Part shown: positions 7,947-16,770 of the stretch, one piece after another
Layout: every line of letters begins with the position of its first letter
How positions within the stretch are numbered: position 1 is the stretch's first letter
Assembly: GCA_036652735.1 (NCBI GenBank)
Contig: JAVVVI010000019.1
Span: 1-40,543, forward strand
Reading direction: 5' to 3'
From: JAGOGN01 sp036652735
Lineage (GTDB): Bacteria > Bacillota > Clostridia > Lachnospirales > Lachnospiraceae
Length of the DNA stretch: 40,543 nt
Notes under the pieces: model-generated
The model's input: the letters and a program-made list of their open reading frames with translations, nothing else
Databases searched by the model: none
What the model was told of the DNA's origin: nothing
Translations under genes and position numbers: made by a program

Positions 7947-8729
7947 TTAACCGACACTTAAATATTTTCTCATGTTATCCAATGCGGATTTTTCCAATCG
8001 ACTAACCTGGGCCTGGGAAATTGCAATTTCATTTGCGACCTCAACTTGTGTCTTTCCTTCGAAAAATCGTAATTTGATAATATGTTTTTCTCGCCCCCCC
8101 AGTCTGCTCATTGCATCAGACAAAGACAGCTCCTCTATCCAGGTATCTTCCTTGTTTTTTTTATCACTTATCTGATCGTATACACAAAGGTTGTCCCCAT
8201 TATCTGAATAAATGGGTTCATAGATGCTTACCGGGCTCTGTATTGCATCCAATGCGTATAGAATATCTTCCTCCGGTAATTCACATTCCTTTGCAATTTC
8301 AGCAAGCGTCGGCTCCTGCATGGTTCTCTTATAGATTGCTTCTTTGGCATAAATAGCTTTATAGGCTGTATCTCTTAAAGAACGTGATACTCGAATAGCG
8401 TTATTATCTCTTAAATAACGTCGAATTTCACCGATTATCATAGGGACAGCATAGGTACTGAACTTCACACCCATATCCGGATTAAAATTATCAATGGATT
8501 TAATCAAACCGATACAACCTATTTGAAATAAATCATCCACGTTTTCACTGCTATTGGAAAATCGTTTGATTACACTAAGAACCAGCCGCAGATTCCCTTT
8601 AATATATTTTTCCCGTGCATTAAAATCCCCTTCTTTAATTTTTTTAAAGAGCTGTTCTTTTTCCTCATTTTTCAAAAGAGGGAGTGTAGATGTATTTACA
8701 CCACAGATTTCAACCTTGTACATTGCCAT
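7947..8729 (-). CDS. sigG: RNA polymerase sporulation sigma factor SigG
   Basis: Late forespore sigma factor. The N-terminus KVEICGVNTSTLPLLKNEE matches the highly conserved SigG start (Bacillus KVEICGVDTSKLP). Region 2 is seen in NLRLVLSVIKRF...DDLFQIGCIGLIKSIDNF and MIIGEIRRYLRDN; region 4 ends in IAISQAQVSRLEKSALDNM. The ORF could open at 8765, but the GGAGGTG site 5 bp before the ATG at 8729 decides the start, giving 260 residues, the same as B. subtilis SigG. Just upstream, a weak TTGAAA/TATAAA pair is visible, but no clear sigma-F or sigma-G promoter is obvious. In B. subtilis sigG directly follows sigE; here two genes intervene. Confidence 0.97.
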   Translation of the reverse strand: MAMYKVEICGVNTSTLPLLKNEEKEQLFKKIKEGDFNAREKYIKGNLRLVLSVIKRFSNSSENVDDLFQIGCIGLIKSIDNFNPDMGVKFSTYAVPMIIGEIRRYLRDNNAIRVSRSLRDTAYKAIYAKEAIYKRTMQEPTLAEIAKECELPEEDILYALDAIQSPVSIYEPIYSDNGDNLCVYDQISDKKNKEDTWIEELSLSDAMSRLGGREKHIIKLRFFEGKTQVEVANEIAISQAQVSRLEKSALDNMRKYLSVG

Positions 8730-8814
8730 ATAGCACCTCCCAACGTTTATATAGCAATGATGCACATTTTCAAATTTTTTTATTCATTTTAAGAAAATTT
8801 CACATTTCCTATCA

Positions 8815-8843
8815 ATGACATTTTTTTTTACTTGTGCTATAAT
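8815..8843 (+). promoter_or_regulatory. Sigma-A promoter for the M32 carboxypeptidase
   Basis: ATGACA (8815-8820, 5 of 6 to consensus), 17-bp spacer, TATAAT (8838-8843) with an upstream TGn extension (8835-8837). An AGGAGG site at 8866-8871 precedes the ATG at 8880. Confidence 0.8.
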
Positions 8844-8879
8844 TTTAACAAACAAGAACAATAATAGGAGGATTCATTT

Positions 8880-10382
8880 ATGAGTGATTTATTTAACAAA
8901 CTTCAGCCTATGCTGGACAAATCCAGTGCCTACAACATGGCCTTAACACTGTTCAACTGGGATAGTTCTACCCTTTCTCCAAAATTATCTATGGAGAATA
9001 CTTCAAAAGCGATTGGCATTCTATCCATGGAAGCCTATAACACCTTAATTAATGATACCGTTAAAGATCTTCTTGGTCAATTAACCACAGAGGAAGAAAA
9101 CGCAAAATTAACTGCCAATGAAAAATCCATTGTCAAACTCTTAAATAAAGATTTTGAGGAAATGGTTAAGATTCCACCAGAAGAATATCAAGCTTACAGC
9201 GAACTGTCAGCAAAAGCCGGTGGAATTTGGGAAGATGCCAAAAATAACAACGATTTTGCTTCTTACAAAGACACCCTTTCCCAGATTATTTCTTACCAGA
9301 AAAAATTTGCGGGCTATTGCAAAAAAGAAAATCAATCTGCTTATGACTATATGTTAGATCAGAATGAAGAGGGATTTACCGCAGCAATGGTAGATGAATT
9401 TTTTTCAAAATTAAAAGCTGCTATTGTTCCACTTATGAAAAAAGTTGCCGATAAAAAAGATTTTGTCTCAAATGATTTTCTATTTCAAACCCTGGATATT
9501 CCTCGTCAAAAAGAATTCTGCACTATACTTGCCAAACACATTGGCTTTGACTTTAACAAAGGTGTGATTGCAGAGAGTGAACATCCCTTTACAACCAGTC
9601 TTCACAATAAAGATGTTCGTATTACCAACCATCTTCATGAAAATGACCTTATGTCTGCTGTATTCTCTGTTATTCATGAGGGTGGACATGCCTTATATGA
9701 AATGGATGTAGATGATGCAATCACCATGACTCCTGTTGGTGGTGGAGCTACCATGGGTATGCATGAGTCACAATCCCGCTTATATGAAAATAATCTTGGA
9801 CGAAGCAAAGAATTCTGGAGGCCACTTTGGGATCAGTTACTGACAACATTTCCAGAGTTTAAAGGTCACACCTTAAATGAATTCTACCACGCTATTAATA
9901 AATCCCTTCCAAGCCTGATTCGTACCGATGCGGATGAGCTTACCTACTCTCTCCACATAATGATTCGCTATGAAATCGAGCGCATGCTCTTTCAGGATGA
10001 ACTCTCAGTTGATGAGCTTCCTGCTGTCTGGAATAAAAAATATCAAGAGTATCTTGGCATTACTCCAACCACGGATACCGAAGGTGTATTACAGGACAGC
10101 CATTGGTCCTTTGGTGGATTTGGATATTTCCCTTCCTATGCCATTGGAAGTGCTATTGCTGCCCAGCTCATTGTCACTATGAAAAAAACACTTCCTGTAG
10201 ATCAATATCTTACTGAAGGTAACCTTGAACCAATTCATCAATTTTTAAAAGAACATATCCATAAATATGGTGCAACAAAAACCACAGATGAATTATTAAA
10301 AGAAACCACCGGTGAAGGATTTAACCCGGATTACTTTATTGAATACCTTACCCAAAAATATACTGATATTTATGAATTATAA
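8880..10382 (+). CDS. M32-family metallocarboxypeptidase (carboxypeptidase Taq type)
   Basis: A 500-residue zinc carboxypeptidase of family M32, which trims residues from peptide C-termini in the cytoplasm. The zinc motif HEGGH is at residues 266-270 (SVIHEGGHALYEM), and the third ligand region MHESQSRLYEN follows at about 295-305. Other family blocks are the N-terminal FNWDSSTLSPK, the DVRITN segment, SLIRTDADELTYSLHIMIRYEIE and the HWSFGGFGYFPSYAIGSAIAAQ motif near the C-terminus. There is no signal peptide. It is the only certain plus-strand gene in the window, with its own promoter and terminator, and it lies between sigG and a sensor kinase. No link to sporulation follows from its sequence. 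Confidence 0.96.
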   Translation: MSDLFNKLQPMLDKSSAYNMALTLFNWDSSTLSPKLSMENTSKAIGILSMEAYNTLINDTVKDLLGQLTTEEENAKLTANEKSIVKLLNKDFEEMVKIPPEEYQAYSELSAKAGGIWEDAKNNNDFASYKDTLSQIISYQKKFAGYCKKENQSAYDYMLDQNEEGFTAAMVDEFFSKLKAAIVPLMKKVADKKDFVSNDFLFQTLDIPRQKEFCTILAKHIGFDFNKGVIAESEHPFTTSLHNKDVRITNHLHENDLMSAVFSVIHEGGHALYEMDVDDAITMTPVGGGATMGMHESQSRLYENNLGRSKEFWRPLWDQLLTTFPEFKGHTLNEFYHAINKSLPSLIRTDADELTYSLHIMIRYEIERMLFQDELSVDELPAVWNKKYQEYLGITPTTDTEGVLQDSHWSFGGFGYFPSYAIGSAIAAQLIVTMKKTLPVDQYLTEGNLEPIHQFLKEHIHKYGATKTTDELLKETTGEGFNPDYFIEYLTQKYTDIYEL

Positions 10383-10409
10383 ACAGCACCTTTTCCTATA
10401 CTAGAAAAG

Positions 10410-10444
10410 CAGCTGCCATCAAGAAACTGATGGCAGCTGTTTTA
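10410..10444. terminator. Bidirectional intrinsic terminator
   Basis: A perfect 12-bp stem (CAGCTGCCATCA at 10410-10421 and its complement at 10428-10439, loop AGAAAC) is followed by TTTT on the plus strand and preceded by AAAA (TTTT on the minus). It can end both the M32 gene and the convergent kinase gene. A further small stem (GGTCAC/GTGACC) lies nearer the kinase stop, around 10481-10496. Confidence 0.88.
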
Positions 10445-10501
10445 TTATGCAAGGGGAAATCGCCCCGCTTTGAATGCCCCTGGTCACTGAAGTGACCTCG
10501 C

Positions 10502-13500
10502 TCATCCTATATATTTTCTTAATGTCTCATAAAGAATGGCTGTATCTATTGGCTTTGCAATGTGTCCATTCATTCCACTAGACAATGCAGAAGTTACATC
10601 TTCTGTAAATGCATTTGCCGTCATTGCTAAAATAGGAATGGTATCACTCTGTGGGTGCGTTGCCTTTCGAATCATTCTAGCTGCTTCATGTCCGTCCATA
10701 ATGGGCATTTGTATATCCATCAGAATCGCATCATAAGTTCCCGGTTGGGAATGAATGAATTTTGCAACTGCTTCCTCACCATTCTGTGCTGTATCAACTT
10801 CCATCTGAACCATATTCAGCAGTTCCACTGCAATCTCTGTGTTCAATTCATTGTCCTCTGCTAAGAGTACCCGATGTCCCGAAAAATCATACTCTCCCAT
10901 ATGAACCGTTTTTTTCCGGAAGTTTCCCCCACATAAGGACGATAATACATTAAAGATGGTGGATTGGAACAATGGTTTTGTTACAAATAAATCTGCTCCT
11001 GCTTCTTTTGCTTCCTCTTCTACCTCTGATAAATCATACGCCGAAATCATAATGACAACCGTCTCTTTATTAAACAGTTCCCGTATTCTCCTTGTAACAT
11101 CAATTCCATTTAACCCCGGCATCTTCCAGTCCACAAGACAAAGATCGTATTTATGACCGGCTTTAAATGCCTGTGTCAATCGTTCAACGGCTTCTTCTCC
11201 GCTGGAGACCATCTCAAAATCAACACCGATTCGATTCAGAACAATTTCCGTATACTCCCGGGTGTCCTTATCATCATCCACTACCAAGGTTTTAATATTT
11301 TTTATTTCTTCCGGTTCTAATACCTCTTTGAGTTCTACCATTTCAAATGGTAAATCTACCGTAAATGTAGTCCCCTTATTTTTTTGGGATTCCACCTTAA
11401 TTGCACCATGCATTAAATCCACCAGATTCTTTGTAATGGACAGTCCCAGTCCGCTTCCTCCATGCTTTTGTGCTGTTTCTGCATTTTCCTGCTCAAAAGG
11501 AAGAAAAAGTCGTTCCATAAGTTCCGGTGCAATTCCAATTCCCGTATCTGATACTATAAAACGCAGGAATACTTTACTCCCATTCTTTCCCGTCTCCGAT
11601 AAAACAACCTTAATCGTGCCTCCGTTTGGCGTAAATTTGTATGCATTCGATATTAAGTTTAAAAGAATTTGATTCACTCTCAGTGAGTCTCCCAAAATCA
11701 GCTCATGTTCTATATTTGAAATCAACATTTCAAATGTAATATTTTTTTCTTTACATTGAGTATAATATAAAGATGAAAGCGCCGATAGTATCTCTTTTAA
11801 ATCAAAAGGGCTTTGTGCAATATGAAGCTTTTCATTCTCAATTGCGGACATATCCAGTACATCATTGATGATATTTAATAAAATCTTAGACGATGAATTG
11901 ATTTTATCCAGATATTCTTCTGTCTTCTCTGCTTCACTAAGGTGATGTTTTGCAATTGTGGTGATTCCAACAATTGCATTCATTGGCGTACGAATCTCAT
12001 GGCTCATTCGTGATAAGAACTGACTTTTCGCTCGATTTGCCTGTTCCGCTTGAAGCACCGCCTCTGCCAGATCTCTATTTTTACTTTGAATTTTTTTTAA
12101 ATTATTTTGTTTATTCAATGCAATGATTACAGCCATTCCAAGACTAAAAAAAATCAGAAAACCAATCATCAGAAACGTTACCCAATACTTGTAGAGAATA
12201 TCACTCAATGTAAGTTGATAGGGCTTTGCCGTAGTATTTGCCTGAATAATTTCATTGATTGATTCTTCTTTCAGCAATACAATTGCTTTATTCAAAATAG
12301 ACATAAGTCTTGGATCTGCGGAACTTAGCGTTGCCATACAGTTTTCTTCTGTAAACAGGGAGGTTGGAATCATTTCCAGTCTCTCATAGCATGGCTTTTG
12401 AAGCAAATAATTCATAACATATATATTCTGAAGATAAATATCTGCTTTTCCATCCAGAATTGCATTCAAACACTCAGAATCATTGGAACCAAAAATTGTT
12501 TGAAAGTCAGGATAATTCTGGGCGATATATTCCTGCATTGCCTGAAATGATTTTTTTAAAACAACTGTATTCTTCTCATCCTTGTTAAATCCTCTTCCTT
12601 TTTTTGCAACCACCGCAAGCGTGGTCTCTAAAAAAGGATCGGATAATCTTAACTCTGTATCTTTCAAAAAATTGGGTGTAGAAAGAATTCCCGCAACCAT
12701 ATCTACCTGATGCTTTTTTAACGCCTGAATTGGTTTTTCATCCACCGCAAGTGCTTGAAATTCAAATTCTATGCCGGAAATGTGTGAGAGTACATTCAAT
12801 ATGTCTTCCGTTATTCCAGCAAGGTTTCCCTGTTTCTCCATAACACTTGACATGGGGTATCGGTTTGGAAGCTGTCCAACCTTAATTACTCCGCATTTCT
12901 CCAGGTATTGTGCTTCCTCCCTTGTAAGATTCAGTCGATTTCCCGCTAATGTATCCCCGTAATATTTATCAAATAATTTCTGTTCATATCCCACATCTTT
13001 TGTATTAATCTCCCCAAGCGCATAATTCATATCTCCAAGAAATTCATTCCCAATATAAGACATTAAGAAAAACGGTTCACTTCCAAAATTGCCAATTAAT
13101 CTTAAATCATTGTGTCTTACCAGGTGTTCCGCTGCCATTGCATCCACTTCACCTCTTAACAACGCCTCTTTCATCTCCTGGTCAGTTTCATAAAACATGG
13201 GGGTATAGGTAAAGTGATTGCGCTTTGCATACTCATGAAAAAGATCGACATTCATATTTCCTTTCAGCATTGCAATTTTTTTCCCATTCAGTGCTTTATG
13301 ATCATCATAATACAAGCTCTTATTATTCATTCTGGTGTACAGTACCGACTGTACCCATCCAAAATTCTGTCTGGAATACTCATAATTTTTACTGCGCTGT
13401 GCAGTAAGCTTTGCTGAACAGATAAGATCAATTTCATGATTTTTCAGCATCTCCAGTGAATCTTCCCAGGTACAATACACATACTCATACGAGTCTCCCG

Positions 13501-13711
13501 TATAGTCTGCAATCTTTTCCAAATACTCAACTGCATAACCTTCAAATGCACCATCTCTATTCTTGGTTATAAATCCGTCATAGCCTACATAGCCTACTCG
13601 GATGACTTTTTTCTCTTTCGCTGCCAGCACAGGCATCGTACTTTGCAATGCAAACAGAGCTATAACTAACAGGCATACATATTTAATACTGTTCAACTTA
13701 ATTTTTTTCAT
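10502..13711 (-). CDS. Hybrid sensor histidine kinase with two extracellular solute-binding domains and two receiver domains
   Basis: A 1069-residue membrane-bound kinase resembling BvgS/EvgS. In order: signal peptide (1-31), a first periplasmic-binding-protein type 3 domain (about 36-255), a second (about 273-495), one transmembrane helix (about 508-533), a short coiled linker, a HisKA domain with phospho-acceptor His571 in SHEIRTPMNAIVG, an HATPase domain (N box Asn689, SDTGIGIAPE at 721-730, GGSGLGLSI at 751-759), receiver 1 (phospho-acceptor Asp861 in LVDWKMPG) and receiver 2 (Asp999 in LMDIQMPIMDG). There is no Hpt domain and no response regulator gene nearby, so its output partner is elsewhere. 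The ligand is probably an amino acid or similar small solute, by analogy with the domain family. Confidence 0.95.
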   Translation of the reverse strand: MKKIKLNSIKYVCLLVIALFALQSTMPVLAAKEKKVIRVGYVGYDGFITKNRDGAFEGYAVEYLEKIADYTGDSYEYVYCTWEDSLEMLKNHEIDLICSAKLTAQRSKNYEYSRQNFGWVQSVLYTRMNNKSLYYDDHKALNGKKIAMLKGNMNVDLFHEYAKRNHFTYTPMFYETDQEMKEALLRGEVDAMAAEHLVRHNDLRLIGNFGSEPFFLMSYIGNEFLGDMNYALGEINTKDVGYEQKLFDKYYGDTLAGNRLNLTREEAQYLEKCGVIKVGQLPNRYPMSSVMEKQGNLAGITEDILNVLSHISGIEFEFQALAVDEKPIQALKKHQVDMVAGILSTPNFLKDTELRLSDPFLETTLAVVAKKGRGFNKDEKNTVVLKKSFQAMQEYIAQNYPDFQTIFGSNDSECLNAILDGKADIYLQNIYVMNYLLQKPCYERLEMIPTSLFTEENCMATLSSADPRLMSILNKAIVLLKEESINEIIQANTTAKPYQLTLSDILYKYWVTFLMIGFLIFFSLGMAVIIALNKQNNLKKIQSKNRDLAEAVLQAEQANRAKSQFLSRMSHEIRTPMNAIVGITTIAKHHLSEAEKTEEYLDKINSSSKILLNIINDVLDMSAIENEKLHIAQSPFDLKEILSALSSLYYTQCKEKNITFEMLISNIEHELILGDSLRVNQILLNLISNAYKFTPNGGTIKVVLSETGKNGSKVFLRFIVSDTGIGIAPELMERLFLPFEQENAETAQKHGGSGLGLSITKNLVDLMHGAIKVESQKNKGTTFTVDLPFEMVELKEVLEPEEIKNIKTLVVDDDKDTREYTEIVLNRIGVDFEMVSSGEEAVERLTQAFKAGHKYDLCLVDWKMPGLNGIDVTRRIRELFNKETVVIMISAYDLSEVEEEAKEAGADLFVTKPLFQSTIFNVLSSLCGGNFRKKTVHMGEYDFSGHRVLLAEDNELNTEIAVELLNMVQMEVDTAQNGEEAVAKFIHSQPGTYDAILMDIQMPIMDGHEAARMIRKATHPQSDTIPILAMTANAFTEDVTSALSSGMNGHIAKPIDTAILYETLRKYIG

Positions 13712-13731
13712 TTGTTCTCTCCTATGAAACT

Positions 13732-13760
13732 ATTATATCATGAGTAAGTTTTAATATCAC
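13732..13760 (-). promoter_or_regulatory. Possible promoter for the hybrid kinase
   Basis: Minus-strand TATAAT at 13737-13732 with a weak GTGATA at 13760-13755, 17 bp upstream. The predicted leader would be only about 14 nt, with AGGAGAG immediately before the ATG. Read-through from sigE is the alternative, since I see no terminator after sigE. Confidence 0.4.
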
Positions 13761-13783
13761 CCTCCTTTTTATATTTTCCCTGC

Positions 13784-14524
13784 TTATTCATATCGTACAA
13801 TCTCCTTTTTTAACCGTTTCATAATCTTTTTCTCTATACGGGATATATAAGATTGGGATATTCCAAGCAGATCAGCAACCTCTTTTTGCGTCAGTTCTTT
13901 TCCCGCACAGGAATTCAAACCAAACCGCAGTTCTATAATCATCTTCTCTCTTCCTGAGAGTCTTGAAATAGCAGTGGTTAAAAGTTTGCGTTCTACCTCC
14001 GTTTCCATATCTCGATATATAATATCCTCTTCTGTCCCTAAAATATCCGACAGCAGTAATTCATTCCCGTCCCAATCTACGTTTAATGGCTCATCAATGG
14101 ATACTTCCATCTTTGTCTTATTATTTCTTCTCAAATACATTAAAATCTCATTTTCAATACATCTGGATGCATAGGTCGCCAGCTTAATATTCTTTTCCGG
14201 ATTATACGTGTTTACCGCTTTCATTAAACCGATGGTACCAATTGAAATCAAATCCTCTACTCCAACTCCGGTATTATCAAATTTTTTTGCAATATATACT
14301 ACTAAACGTAAATTATGCTCAATTAATTTGCTCTTTGCTTCCGGTTTTTCTTCCTGATAAAGAAGACGAATGCATTCCGCCTCCTCCACTGCCTGTAATG
14401 GTGGTGGCAGCACTTCCGCCCCACCTATGTAATGTACTTCATTCTGACCCGAAAAAAATAATCCTTTAAATGTTGGAATCATTTTTAATTGAAACCTCTC
14501 TGGAACCGATACTTTAATATACAT
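13784..14524 (-). CDS. sigE: RNA polymerase sporulation sigma factor SigE (made as pro-SigE)
   Basis: Early mother-cell sigma factor, made as an inactive precursor. Residues 1 to about 29 form the pro-sequence, followed by the conserved NEVHYIGGAEVLPPPL segment, where SpoIIGA cleavage is expected just before the YIGG. Region 2 (HNLRLVVYIAKKFDNTGVGVEDLISIGTIGLMKAV) and region 4 (LTQKEVADLLGISQSYISRIEKKIMKRLKKE) are intact. Length 246, close to the B. subtilis protein. An AAGGAG site lies 6 bp before the ATG. It follows spoIIGA by 36 bp in the usual spoIIG operon, and it needs SpoIIGA for activation. Confidence 0.97.
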   Translation of the reverse strand: MYIKVSVPERFQLKMIPTFKGLFFSGQNEVHYIGGAEVLPPPLQAVEEAECIRLLYQEEKPEAKSKLIEHNLRLVVYIAKKFDNTGVGVEDLISIGTIGLMKAVNTYNPEKNIKLATYASRCIENEILMYLRRNNKTKMEVSIDEPLNVDWDGNELLLSDILGTEEDIIYRDMETEVERKLLTTAISRLSGREKMIIELRFGLNSCAGKELTQKEVADLLGISQSYISRIEKKIMKRLKKEIVRYE

Positions 14525-14560
14525 ATAAATCTCCTTCCTACTCTCCCTGTTTTTCGTATT

Positions 14561-15337
14561 TCAATGGTTTAAATGTGCAGCATTCAAAATCAACTGACAA
14601 TTATTTTTTATTATAGTTTCCTGTGTGAACCCAATCACTGCATGTTCCACTATATGCACTTTCCGATTGTATTCCGTCCTTATTTCATCTACAATTACTG
14701 TTTCCATCATTCCATTCTGGGCTATGGTATGATAAGGAATCATGCCCTTGACTCCCAAATAACTTTCAAGAATTGGTTTGCCGGCTTCTTTACTTAAAAT
14801 ACTCACCGGACGATGGTGGTATGGTTCCGTTAATAAATTACCGGTATCGTAAAAGGCTTTCACCTGAAGTTCAATGTTCCCGTATTTAATAATGGTATTG
14901 CAGGTTTGGTTCCATATAAGTTTCTGCTTCCGATTCAGAATAAACGCAGGTACTAAAATTGCTGTTTCTACTCCAACACTAAGAAGCATGTTCCATAATG
15001 TAAAAGAATCTTTCCATATCCAATTCAAAAACCCTCCAAGCAATAAAAAAACCATATAAAACCGAAGCAGCTCTTTGAAAAAATCTTGTAATTTCTTTAT
15101 GTTTAAACCTAAAATAAGTAAAGCCGGTATCATAATCATATAATTCAATCTTACATTCATCTCAAAGGGCTGCACCACAACAACTAGAATCGTCTCAATT
15201 AGGGCAAACACCAGACTGACAATACTAATCCGTCTTATACTGGCTGCATATCCACCCCAGGCTGCAGTTAAAACCAAGGCAGACAAATTCATCACACCGT
15301 TTAGAAAACAATAGGTATCTGCATAAAATATGTAAAT
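14561..15337 (-). CDS. spoIIGA: Sporulation sigma-E factor-processing peptidase SpoIIGA (apparent ATT start)
   Basis: SpoIIGA is the membrane aspartic protease that cleaves pro-SigE in the septum. The N-terminal half carries five predicted membrane segments; the C-terminal half has the catalytic motif AFYDTGNLLTEP, with the Asp at residue 164 if counted from 15337. Canonical starts are a GTG at 15295 or an ATG at 15292, but both would remove most of the first membrane segment and have no ribosome binding site. The frame continues upstream as IYIFYADTYCFLNGVMNLSA, which matches the family N-terminus, to an ATT at 15337 preceded by GGGGGGTGA with 6 bp spacing; an in-frame TGA lies just before. 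I therefore place the start at ATT. The fit is good, but experiment is needed. Confidence 0.88.
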   Translation of the reverse strand: MYIFYADTYCFLNGVMNLSALVLTAAWGGYAASIRRISIVSLVFALIETILVVVVQPFEMNVRLNYMIMIPALLILGLNIKKLQDFFKELLRFYMVFLLLGGFLNWIWKDSFTLWNMLLSVGVETAILVPAFILNRKQKLIWNQTCNTIIKYGNIELQVKAFYDTGNLLTEPYHHRPVSILSKEAGKPILESYLGVKGMIPYHTIAQNGMMETVIVDEIRTEYNRKVHIVEHAVIGFTQETIIKNNCQLILNAAHLNH

Positions 15338-15360
15338 AGTCCCTCACCCCCCATATTCAC

Positions 15361-15436
15361 ATTATAGAAACATTAAGCCAAATAATTTGTCGAATTAAGA
15401 ATCGAATTTCTTCAAATTCATCTTCTCAATTCGACA
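15361..15436 (-). promoter_or_regulatory. Spo0A-type spoIIG promoter with two 0A boxes
   Basis: Minus-strand TATAAT at 15366-15361 has no sigma-A -35 at 17 bp (CAAATT), but a 0A box (TGTCGAA on the plus strand, 15388-15394) lies about 22 bp upstream. A second perfect box (TGTCGAA on the minus strand, 15436-15430) lies about 40 bp further. This matches the known spoIIG arrangement in B. subtilis: sigma-A promoter with unusual spacing, activated by phosphorylated Spo0A bound near -35. Confidence 0.75.
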
Positions 15437-15438
15437 AT

Positions 15439-15471
15439 AAAAAAAGCCACTATGCACTTCTGCATAATGGC
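15439..15471 (-). terminator. Intrinsic terminator after ftsZ
   Basis: Minus-strand hairpin: GCCATTATGCA (15471-15461), loop GAAG, TGCATAGTGGC (15456-15446; one G-T pair), then seven T residues (15445-15439). It separates ftsZ from the spoIIG operon. Confidence 0.9.
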
Positions 15472-15485
15472 TTCCATTTATTATT

Positions 15486-16619
15486 TTAATTTCTTGTATT
15501 TTTTAAGAATTCCGGAATCTTAATATCTTTTTGTGGAACTTTGCTCTCCGGCTGACGAGGTCTTGTAATTCCACCAAGTGGTGCCATACTAGGGGTTCCC
15601 ATTGCTCTTCCCTGTGCTGTAGGCGGTGTATATTTCAACTGTGGCATAATCTTACCCTGCATACCATTTGCGTTCTCTAAACCGGTAGCAATTACAGTAA
15701 TGGTTGCCTCATCCGGCTTAACATCATCATATTTTGCTCCAAAAATAATATTTGCATTCTCTCCTGCTAATTCCTGCACATAACTTGCTGCATCATTGGC
15801 ATCCATTAAAGAAATATCTCCGGAAATATTAATGATAATATGTGAAGCACCGGTAATGGTAGTCTCAAGTAATGGACTGGCTACTGCAAGCTTCACAGCC
15901 TCAATTGCCTTGTCATCCCCTTTAGAGGTTCCGATTCCAATATGAGCCATTCCTTTTCCCTTCATAACGGTCTGTACATCTGCAAAATCTAAGTTAATTA
16001 ATGCAGGAAGGTTAATTAAATCTGTAATTCCCTGTACTGCCTGCTGAAGAACTTCATCTGCTTTCTTCAACGCATCCGGCATGGTTGTCCTACGGTCTAC
16101 AATCTCAAGTAATTTATCATTTGGAATAACGATTAGAGTATCCACACTGTCTCGTAAATGTTCAATACCCATTAACGCATTTGTCATTCTTGTCTTTGCT
16201 TCAAATTTAAATGGTTTTGTAACCACTCCAACGGTAAGTATTCCCATTTGTTTCGCGATCTCTGCTACTACCGGTGCTGCTCCTGTTCCTGTACCGCCAC
16301 CCATTCCACAGGTAACAAATACCATATCCGCACCTTTCACTGCCGCCGTAATCTCTTCTTCACTCTCTTCAGCCGCCTTCTGTCCAATCTCCGGCTGTGC
16401 GCCTGCTCCAAGTCCCTTTGTAAGTTTCTCCCCTATTTGAATCAATGTCGGAGCTTTACAAAGTTGCAATGCCTGCTTGTCTGTATTAATTCCAATGAAT
16501 TCTACTCCACCAATACTTTCATCAATCATTCTATTCACTGCATTATTGCCAGCTCCTCCAACACCAATTACAATTATCTTAGCACTGGAATCCACCTCTG
16601 TTGTTTTAAGCTCAATCAA
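15486..16619 (-). CDS. ftsZ: Cell division protein FtsZ (TTG start)
   Basis: Tubulin-like GTPase that forms the division ring. The GTP-binding signature GGGTGTG is at residues 107-113, the N-terminal IIVIGVGGAGNNAVNRM and the T7 loop region NLDFADVQTVM are intact, and the C-terminal conserved peptide IKIPEFLKNTRN is present for binding of ZapA/FtsA/SepF-type partners. At 377 residues, length is usual. The start codon is TTG at 16619, with GGAGGAG 5-6 bp upstream. It stands apart from the mraZ-divIB operon with its own promoter and is followed by a terminator. No ftsA precedes it in this window. Confidence 0.97.
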   Translation of the reverse strand: MIELKTTEVDSSAKIIVIGVGGAGNNAVNRMIDESIGGVEFIGINTDKQALQLCKAPTLIQIGEKLTKGLGAGAQPEIGQKAAEESEEEITAAVKGADMVFVTCGMGGGTGTGAAPVVAEIAKQMGILTVGVVTKPFKFEAKTRMTNALMGIEHLRDSVDTLIVIPNDKLLEIVDRRTTMPDALKKADEVLQQAVQGITDLINLPALINLDFADVQTVMKGKGMAHIGIGTSKGDDKAIEAVKLAVASPLLETTITGASHIIINISGDISLMDANDAASYVQELAGENANIIFGAKYDDVKPDEATITVIATGLENANGMQGKIMPQLKYTPPTAQGRAMGTPSMAPLGGITRPRQPESKVPQKDIKIPEFLKNTRN

Positions 16620-16695
16620 GGTTTCTCCTCCTTCTTCGTCAATATTTATATAAATTTTAATAAATATTCAATTTTCAACTATACTCATATAGTCT

Positions 16696-16724
16696 ATAAT
16701 ATATTCTTTTACCTAAATAATCAA
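16696..16724 (-). promoter_or_regulatory. Sigma-A promoter for ftsZ
   Basis: Minus-strand TTGATT (16724-16719), 17-bp spacer, TATTAT (16701-16696), followed by an AT-rich leader of about 70 nt to the TTG start. Confidence 0.65.
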
Positions 16725-16770
16725 CCTAAATTTATATTTTATTTCTGTTTTATTTTTCTATTTGTATTCT

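Noticed and set aside
10445..10501. Repeat or mobile-element end between the two convergent genes
   Set aside because: There are only small stems (GGTCAC/GTGACC) and GC-rich bits; no target duplication, terminal repeat pair or transposase is seen.
13738..13783. A strong AAAGGAGGGTGAT ribosome-binding-like sequence after sigE with no proper ORF
   Set aside because: The only frames behind it are a few codons long (for instance ATG ATA TAA), and it can be explained as chance purine-rich DNA next to the kinase promoter. A leader peptide is not supported.
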